A stretch of DNA of 11,458 nucleotides from Thermodesulfatator sp. GTDB lineage: Bacteria; Desulfobacterota; Thermodesulfobacteria; Thermodesulfobacteriales; Thermodesulfobacteriaceae. The stretch spans positions 1-11,458 of the forward strand of contig JALWWR010000200.1 in the NCBI GenBank assembly GCA_026993045.1. Direction: 5' to 3'. Below, in pieces: positions 6,990 through 11,458 of the stretch. Positions within the stretch are counted from its first letter, which is position 1. Each line of letters begins with the position of its first letter. A program made the position numbers and the translations under genes. The notes beneath the pieces were generated by a model. That model was not told the DNA's origin. It did not search any database and saw nothing but the letters and a program-made list of their open reading frames with translations.

Positions 6990-7405
6990 AGCCGATCCTC
7001 CCGCGAGACAATCTTACATTTAAAGGGCAGCTTATCCGAAGCCAACCGCAAGGCCTCCCGCGCCAGCTCCTCCGGAACGCCCTCGATCTCATAAATGACT
7101 CGGCCCGGTTTAATTACCGCTACCCAGCCTTCTACCGAACCCTTTCCCTTACCCATCCGGGTCTCGGCCGGCTTCTTGGTAATAGGCTTGTCTGGAAAGA
7201 CCCGGATCCAGATCTTGGCGCCCTTCCGCACACAGCGCACAATAGCTACTCGGCCGGCTTCAATCTGCTGGGAAGTAAGGCGTCCGGCCTCCAAGGCCTT
7301 AAGCCCAAACTCCCCAAACTCCACCGCGCAACCCCGGGTGGCCTTACCTCGGATCCGGCCCTTCTGCCTCTTTCGATATTTGACCTTGCGTGGTTGCAAT
7401 AACAT
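6986..7405 (-). CDS. rplP: 50S ribosomal protein L16
   Basis: L16 organises the A-site tRNA elbow region of the large subunit. The 139 aa show [17 protein letters not shown] at the N-terminus and [64 protein letters not shown] follows; R83 matches E. coli Arg81, the residue hydroxylated by the L16 oxygenase in some proteobacteria. The ATG at 7405 is 12 nt after the rpsC stop. The spacer starts GGGG directly after TAA and ends GAGCC before ATG. The 3' end overlaps rpmC by 4 nt. Confidence 0.98.
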   Translation of the reverse strand: MLLQPRKVKYRKRQKGRIRGKATRGCAVEFGEFGLKALEAGRLTSQQIEAGRVAIVRCVRKGAKIWIRVFPDKPITKKPAETRMGKGKGSVEGWVAVIKPGRVIYEIEGVPEELAREALRLASDKLPFKCKIVSREDRL

Positions 7406-7417
7406 GGCTCACACCCC

Positions 7418-8083
7418 TTAAATGGTGATAGCTTCTCCTACGCCGCCCCTTTCGGGCAAGACCTCGCCTTTAAAAATCCAGACCTTGACCCCGATTACCC
7501 CGTATTTGGTCAAGGCCTCGGCAAATCCGTAATCAATATCCGCCCGCAAGGTATGAAGGGGCACGCGGCCCTCCCGATACCATTCCTTCCGGGCAATTTC
7601 TGCTCCTCCAAGCCGGCCCTTACACTGGACCCGAATCCCCTGGGCCCCAAAGCGTAAGGCCAAAGCCACCGCCCGTTTCATAGCCCGCCGAAAGCTCACT
7701 CGACGCTCCAGTTGCACCGCTATATTTTCCGCCACCAGTTGGGCCTCAAGCTCCGGTCTTCGAACCTCCTGGATATCGATTACGATCTCCTTGCCTTTGG
7801 TAAGCTTTATCAACTCCTCTTTGAGCTTTTCGATCTCCGCCCCTTTTTTTCCAATCACAATCCCTGGCCGGGCGGTATGAATAATCACCCTTACCCGATT
7901 AGCCGCCCTTTCAATCTCTATCTTAGAAATTCCCGCATGTTTGAGTCGGGCCTTGATATGTTTGCGGATCTCATGGTCTTCCTTAACCGCTTCCGCAAAT
8001 TCCTTACCCTTGCCGAACCACCGGGAATCCCAGGTGCGGGTGACCCCAATCCTCAATCCTATGGGATTTACTTTCTGACCCAA
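7418..8083 (-). CDS. rpsC: 30S ribosomal protein S3
   Basis: S3 lies in the small-subunit head at the mRNA entry and contributes to helicase activity. The protein begins [23 protein letters not shown]. Its KH-type domain has the GXXG loop GKKG at 78-81, and the C-domain runs through [37 protein letters not shown]. It is 221 aa, within the family range. The start is TTG at 8083: every S3 begins near MGQKVNP, no in-frame ATG is present there, and AAGGAGG lies 7 nt upstream. A longer in-frame start at 8167 would add 28 non-homologous residues and overlap rplV by 70 nt, so I reject it. Confidence 0.97.
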   Translation of the reverse strand: MGQKVNPIGLRIGVTRTWDSRWFGKGKEFAEAVKEDHEIRKHIKARLKHAGISKIEIERAANRVRVIIHTARPGIVIGKKGAEIEKLKEELIKLTKGKEIVIDIQEVRRPELEAQLVAENIAVQLERRVSFRRAMKRAVALALRFGAQGIRVQCKGRLGGAEIARKEWYREGRVPLHTLRADIDYGFAEALTKYGVIGVKVWIFKGEVLPERGGVGEAITI

Positions 8084-8090
8084 GACCTCC

Positions 8091-8097
8091 CCTCCTT
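8091..8097 (-). promoter_or_regulatory. Shine-Dalgarno fixing the TTG start of rpsC
   Basis: AAGGAGG immediately follows the rplV stop codon and lies 7 nt before TTG at 8083. It supports the short S3 start over the longer ATG frame extension. Confidence 0.85.
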
Positions 8098-8433
8098 TTA
8101 AGTCTTTTCTTCCACCACGACGGTAATGTGACTGGTCCTTTTTAGAATCCGGCTGGCCCGGCCCCAAGCCCGAGGCCAGATCCGCTTAAGTCTCGGCCCT
8201 TCGTCTACATAAGCCCTTTTTACATACAACCGATCGGGATCCATATTGTAATTGTGCTCCGCATTAGCAATAGCGCTCTCTAAGACCTTCTTTATGAGCC
8301 GAGCCGCTTTCTTAGGCGTAAATTCCAATATATTGAGGGCCTCCTGCACCTCTTTTCCTCGAATGAGATCTATAACCGGTCGCGCCTTATAAGGTGAAAT
8401 CCTCACGTATTTGGCTACGGCCTTAGCCTCCAT
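8098..8433 (-). CDS. rplV: 50S ribosomal protein L22
   Basis: L22 spans the large subunit; its long beta-hairpin lines the exit tunnel near the macrolide site. The 111 aa read [27 protein letters not shown], then [30 protein letters not shown] and the end [10 protein letters not shown]. The hairpin tip is [15 protein letters not shown], with Trp at 86 and 90, where E. coli has Met86 and Lys90 (numbering coincides). The Lys83-Arg84 pair linked to macrolide resistance by deletion is intact. ATG at 8433 follows a 12-nt spacer with GAGGGG after the rpsS stop. Confidence 0.98.
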   Translation of the reverse strand: MEAKAVAKYVRISPYKARPVIDLIRGKEVQEALNILEFTPKKAARLIKKVLESAIANAEHNYNMDPDRLYVKRAYVDEGPRLKRIWPRAWGRASRILKRTSHITVVVEEKT

Positions 8434-8445
8434 GGTTTAACCCCT

Positions 8446-8727
8446 CTATTTTTTCTTGCCTTTACCCTTGTCCGCCGCGTGTCCCCGATAGGTCCTAGTA
8501 GGGGCAAATTCTCCCAGTTTGTGTCCCACCATGTTCTCCGTAACGTAAACCGGAATGAATTTGTGCCCATTGTGGACCGCAAAGGTGAGCCCCACCATCT
8601 CCGGCACAATGGTGGAACGCCGACTCCAAGTCTTGATAACCTTTTTGTCTCCCGTCTCTTTGGCCTGGAGCACCTTTTTCATGAGGTGCTCGTCTACAAA
8701 AGGCCCCTTCTTCTTTGACCTAGGCAT
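8446..8727 (-). CDS. rpsS: 30S ribosomal protein S19
   Basis: S19 forms part of the small-subunit head with S13 and contacts the A-site finger. The 93 aa are canonical: [72 protein letters not shown], then a basic tail (KGKGKKK). The ATG at 8727 is 13 nt after the rplB stop, and the spacer starts GGGGTAG right at the stop. There is 12 nt to rplV. Confidence 0.98.
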   Translation of the reverse strand: MPRSKKKGPFVDEHLMKKVLQAKETGDKKVIKTWSRRSTIVPEMVGLTFAVHNGHKFIPVYVTENMVGHKLGEFAPTRTYRGHAADKGKGKKK

Positions 8728-8740
8728 ATCTAACTACCCC

Positions 8741-9565
8741 CTAACCTTTCCGCCGCCGAATTATAAATTTATCGGAGGGTTTCTTTCCGCGAGTCTTGAG
8801 CCCCTTGGCCGGCTGCCCCCAAGGAGAACAAGGATGGCGACCACCATGGGTCCGCCCCTCACCTCCGCCCATGGGGTGATCCACCGGGTTCATGGCCACG
8901 CCTCGCACCCGGGGACGCCGCCCTAACCAACGTTTCCGCCCGGCCTTACCCAGAACCACATTCTCCCAGTCCAGATTGCCTACCTGACCGATAGTGGCCC
9001 GACAGCGTTCATGCACCATCCGGATCTCCCCCGAAGGAAGACGGAGGTGCACATAATTTCGGTCTTTTCCCAAGACCTGGGCAAAGGCCCCGGCCGAACG
9101 GGCCAACTGCCCTCCTTTTCCTGGCTTAAGCTCGATGTTATGCACCACGGTGCCTACAGGAATATTTTTCAAAGGCATACAGTTACCCACCTTTACCTCT
9201 ACCTGCTCCCCGCTCATCACCTCGTCGCCCACCTTAAGTCCCACTGGAGCCAGAATATATCGCTTTTCCCCGTCGGCATAATGGAGAAGGGCGATGTTAG
9301 CCGAACGGTTGGGGTCATACTCTAGGGCCACCACTTTAGCCGGCACTCCATCTTTGTCCCGCTTAAAATCAATAATCCGGTAGAGCCGCTTATGCCCCCC
9401 ACCTCGGTGACGGCAAGTAACCCGGCCATAACAGTTGCGGCCCCCGGTCTTTTTGAGGGGCTCTACCAAGGACTTCTCCGGCTCTTTGTCCGAAAGCTCC
9501 GGATTAACCAGATAGGATTGAAACCTTCTTCCCGGCGAAGTGGGTTTGCAAGTTTTTATCGGCAT
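8741..9565 (-). CDS. rplB: 50S ribosomal protein L2
   Basis: L2 is essential for subunit association and peptidyl-transferase architecture. The 274 aa carry the N-terminal OB-like region, [24 protein letters not shown] (55-78), then the SH3-like region [20 protein letters not shown]. The C-terminal extension includes [17 protein letters not shown]. His230 (residue 229 without Met), the histidine linked to peptidyl-transferase function in E. coli, is present, while the next histidine of the E. coli HPH pattern is Met232. The end [15 protein letters not shown] is canonical. ATG at 9565 is 11 nt after the rplW stop. Confidence 0.98.
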   Translation of the reverse strand: MPIKTCKPTSPGRRFQSYLVNPELSDKEPEKSLVEPLKKTGGRNCYGRVTCRHRGGGHKRLYRIIDFKRDKDGVPAKVVALEYDPNRSANIALLHYADGEKRYILAPVGLKVGDEVMSGEQVEVKVGNCMPLKNIPVGTVVHNIELKPGKGGQLARSAGAFAQVLGKDRNYVHLRLPSGEIRMVHERCRATIGQVGNLDWENVVLGKAGRKRWLGRRPRVRGVAMNPVDHPMGGGEGRTHGGRHPCSPWGQPAKGLKTRGKKPSDKFIIRRRKG

Positions 9566-9576
9566 CTTCCTACCCC

Positions 9577-9876
9577 TTAAACCGTTTCAAAGAATTCTAT
9601 GGTTTGCCCTGGGGCCAAACGCACTATGGCCTTTTTCCTAAGAGACCGCCGCCCTTCCCGCGGCCAGCGCCCCTTGGGCTTTCCCTTCACCCGTACCGTT
9701 TGGATCTTCTCTACCTTCACCTTGAAGAGATCTTCAATAGCCCGCCGTATCTCGATCTTGTTGGCCTCGGGATGCACCCAGAAGGTCACCTGATTGTACT
9801 TCTCCTTGAGCCACATGGACTTTTCCGTAATCACCGGGGCCAAAATTATCTGTCTAGGGTCTTTCGCCACACTCAT
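9577..9876 (-). CDS. rplW: 50S ribosomal protein L23
   Basis: L23 is the main exit-site docking protein for trigger factor and SRP. The 99 aa show [57 protein letters not shown], the complete family core. [10 protein letters not shown]...AIEDLFKV is the RNA-binding helix, and the loop [15 protein letters not shown] reaches into rRNA. The ATG at 9876 overlaps the rplD stop as ATGA, with GAGGAG about 6 nt upstream inside rplD. Confidence 0.98.
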   Translation of the reverse strand: MSVAKDPRQIILAPVITEKSMWLKEKYNQVTFWVHPEANKIEIRRAIEDLFKVKVEKIQTVRVKGKPKGRWPREGRRSLRKKAIVRLAPGQTIEFFETV

Positions 9877-10505
9877 TTTGTTCTCCTCAACCTCTCTTCT
9901 ATTTTGGGAAGCGCGTCTTGACGCAAAAAGACGTAAGCGTGATTAAGTATATCGTAAACGTTAAGCCCTTCCACCGCTAGCACCTTTACCTTGGGAAGAT
10001 TTCGGGCACTTCTTTCAGCCACCATATCCCTTTCTGGTACTACCACCAGGGCCTCTTCCACCCCAAAGCGATCTAAAAAGGCCCGAAAATCCTTGGTCCG
10101 GGGCTTTTCTCCCAGCCCCAAGTCGCTTACTACAAAAAGATGTCCCGCAGCCACCCGATTAGAAAGGGCCATCTTTAAGGCTAAACGTCTTACCTTTTTA
10201 TTAAGCTTAAAGGCATAGCTCCGGGGCTTGGGACCAAAGACCGTGCCCCCTCCTACCCAGTGCGGGGCCCGGATAGAACCTTGCCGAGCCCGCCCAGTGT
10301 GTTTCTGGGGCCAGGGCTTGCGCCCTCCGCCTCGCACCTCACCCCGGGTCTTGGTGGAGGCGGTGCCGGCCCGCCAACGGGCCATCTGCCAGCGCACTAC
10401 CTCGTGCAAAAGCCCTACCTTTACCGGTACGGCGTATATATCTTCGGGAAGTTCGGCCTCCCCTACCTTTTCCTTTTGACTATTATAGACCTCAACCTTC
10501 GGCAT
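9873..10505 (-). CDS. rplD: 50S ribosomal protein L4
   Basis: L4 has a globular domain on the subunit surface and an extended loop forming the tunnel constriction; in E. coli it also represses the S10 operon. The 210 aa include [46 protein letters not shown] (59-104). The loop has P66 and H69 where E. coli has Arg61 and Gly64; Lys68 matches Lys63. The helical C-domain follows normally (VVVPERD...ARNLPKVKV...[12 protein letters not shown]). ATG at 10505 follows a 12-nt spacer starting GGGG after the rplC stop. The E. coli L4-responsive leader, if it exists, would be upstream of this window. Confidence 0.98.
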   Translation of the reverse strand: MPKVEVYNSQKEKVGEAELPEDIYAVPVKVGLLHEVVRWQMARWRAGTASTKTRGEVRGGGRKPWPQKHTGRARQGSIRAPHWVGGGTVFGPKPRSYAFKLNKKVRRLALKMALSNRVAAGHLFVVSDLGLGEKPRTKDFRAFLDRFGVEEALVVVPERDMVAERSARNLPKVKVLAVEGLNVYDILNHAYVFLRQDALPKIEERLRRTK

Positions 10506-10517
10506 GGCTCCGACCCC

Positions 10518-11153
10518 TTACTTGAAATACACCATTACCCAACCGTTGGGCCAACCTGGGACGGCCCCTCGGACCAAAAGCAGGTTCTTTTCCGGAATGA
10601 CTTCCGCCACTAGCAAATTTTTAACGGTCACCGTCTCGTTTCCATACCGACCCGGCATCTTTTTACCCTTGATAACCCGGCCCGGAAAAGTGCTAGCTCC
10701 TGAAGAACCAGGTTTCCGGTGAACCTGCTTCGCACCATGACTCATGGGTTGCCGGCTGAAGTTCAAGCGTTTAATGGCTCCTGTAAAACCGCGCCCTTTA
10801 GTCTTTCCGGTAACATCTACCCGGATACCTTTCTCTACTCCCAAAGACTCCAGACTCAAAACCTGACCAGGCTGGAAAGAGCTGGGATCTTCCACTCGGA
10901 ATTCCCGCAAAATATAAAATCCGTGATCCAAACCGGCCTTAAGGAAGTGCCCCCGCAAGGGCTTGTTGATCTTAGTGAGCTTCTTGGGTTTAAAACCCAG
11001 TTGGATCGCGTTATACCCGTCAGTCTCTTCAGTCTTGACCTGGACCACCGTACAGGGCCCTACCTCGAGGACCGTTACCGGGATCACTTCCCCGGCCTCG
11101 TTAAAGATCCGGGTCATGCCTAACTTTTTCCCTATAAGCCCTTCCACTATCAT
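10518..11153 (-). CDS. rplC: 50S ribosomal protein L3
   Basis: L3 is an early 23S binder with a long loop that reaches the peptidyl-transferase centre. The 211 aa begin MIVEGLIGKKLGMTRIF, with DVTGKTKGRGFTGAIKR at 113-129 and SHGAKQVHRKPGSSGASTFPGRVIKGKKMPG at 138-168. The loop residues matching E. coli Asn149-Gln150 are Ser154-Thr155, so the glutamine methylated by PrmB in enterics is missing. This is a common natural variant. ATG at 11153 is 12 nt after the rpsJ stop, with AAGGAG 8 nt upstream. Confidence 0.98.
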   Translation of the reverse strand: MIVEGLIGKKLGMTRIFNEAGEVIPVTVLEVGPCTVVQVKTEETDGYNAIQLGFKPKKLTKINKPLRGHFLKAGLDHGFYILREFRVEDPSSFQPGQVLSLESLGVEKGIRVDVTGKTKGRGFTGAIKRLNFSRQPMSHGAKQVHRKPGSSGASTFPGRVIKGKKMPGRYGNETVTVKNLLVAEVIPEKNLLLVRGAVPGWPNGWVMVYFK

Positions 11154-11165
11154 GGCTCAAACTCC

Positions 11166-11458
11166 TTAAAGCTTGATCTCCACTTCCACCCCAGCGGGAA
11201 GCTCAAGCTGCATCAAGGCGTCAATGGTTTGCTGGGTGGGCTCCAAGATATCAAGCAATCGCTTATGGGTCCGAATCTCGAACTGTTCCCGGGAATTTTT
11301 ATCGATATGCGGAGACCGAAGCACCGTCCACCGGCTAATCTTGGTAGGGAGAGGAATAGGTCCTACCACTCGGGCTCCGGTGTCCCGGGCCGTACGCACA
11401 ATCTCGGCCACCGAACGATCAAGAACTTTATGATCAAAAGCCTTAAGCGCACTACTCA
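11166..11458 (-). CDS. rpsJ: 30S ribosomal protein S10, N-terminus cut by window edge
   Basis: S10 is in the small-subunit head and also partners NusB in antitermination. The 96 readable residues run [39 protein letters not shown], then the loop [40 protein letters not shown]. The family normally has about six more N-terminal residues, and the alignment begins at LKAFDH. A GTG at 11411 lies inside the conserved region, so the real start is upstream. The two leftover bases at the edge are TG, which would fit an NTG start codon one base beyond the window. The gene is followed by rplC after 12 nt. Confidence 0.97.
   Translation of the reverse strand, partial: SSALKAFDHKVLDRSVAEIVRTARDTGARVVGPIPLPTKISRWTVLRSPHIDKNSREQFEIRTHKRLLDILEPTQQTIDALMQLELPAGVEVEIKL

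Noticed and set aside
8084..8167. 28-residue N-terminal extension of S3
   Set aside because: Not seen in the S3 family, overlaps rplV by 70 nt, and a strong SD marks the TTG at 8083.
8555..8926. 123-aa plus-strand open frame opposite rpsS and rplB
   Set aside because: Shadow of conserved minus-strand genes without any known motif.
11409..11411. GTG as start of rpsJ
   Set aside because: Lies within the conserved S10 sequence; homologous residues [12 protein letters not shown] continue upstream to the window edge.
1..11458. A novel defence, mobile or metabolic system hidden in the window
   Set aside because: All but short spacers are occupied by recognisable housekeeping genes in canonical order; no cargo, repeats or integrase-type genes are present.

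Overview
The window is the conserved bacterial S10-spc ribosomal-protein cluster with secY, adk and the 5' part of map. Every gene lies on the minus strand, so transcription runs from right to left. In transcription order it reads rpsJ (5' end cut by the window edge), rplC, rplD, rplW, rplB, rpsS, rplV, rpsC, rplP, rpmC, rpsQ, rplN, rplX, rplE, rpsN, rpsH, rplF, rplR, rpsE, rpmD, rplO, secY, adk, map (3' end cut by the window edge). The small type-Z rpsN (58 aa, 5017..5193) is included. I see no RNA gene, mobile element, CRISPR array, long repeat or foreign gene. There is no gene-free stretch above 300 bases; the longest is about 63 nt, between adk and map.

The gene order and proteins are clearly bacterial. 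Three putative zinc-binding Cys4 proteins (S14, L24 tail, Adk LID), the residue wording of L2 and L14, moderate-to-high GC and Lys/Arg/Glu-rich proteins suggest a thermophilic Desulfobacterota or Thermodesulfobacteriota-like bacterium. That placement is inference from remembered family sequences, not from a search.

Layout: 11166..6495 corresponds to the classical S10 operon, and 6492..1116 to the spc operon. The two are fused with only 2 nt between rpsQ and rplN. The tail (1091..1) is adk-map, as in many bacteria where these genes follow secY. Neighbouring genes overlap or are separated by 2-36 nt upstream of adk, so one long polycistronic mRNA with strong translational coupling is likely. 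The products build both ribosomal subunits (the exit-tunnel, peptidyl-transferase and 5S regions of 50S; the head and decoding regions of 30S). SecY supplies the translocon that receives nascent chains, Adk balances adenine nucleotides, and MetAP trims the initiator Met.

I found no undescribed multi-gene system. The items most worth a second look are small. A pair of mutually exclusive RNA helices sits over the rplR Shine-Dalgarno. A strikingly uniform 11-13 nt stop/Shine-Dalgarno spacer recurs at ten gene junctions. L4, L22 and L3 carry unusual residues at antibiotic-relevant tunnel and PTC positions. rpsC and rpsE start at TTG, and the reading frame continues open from the adk stop codon into map.
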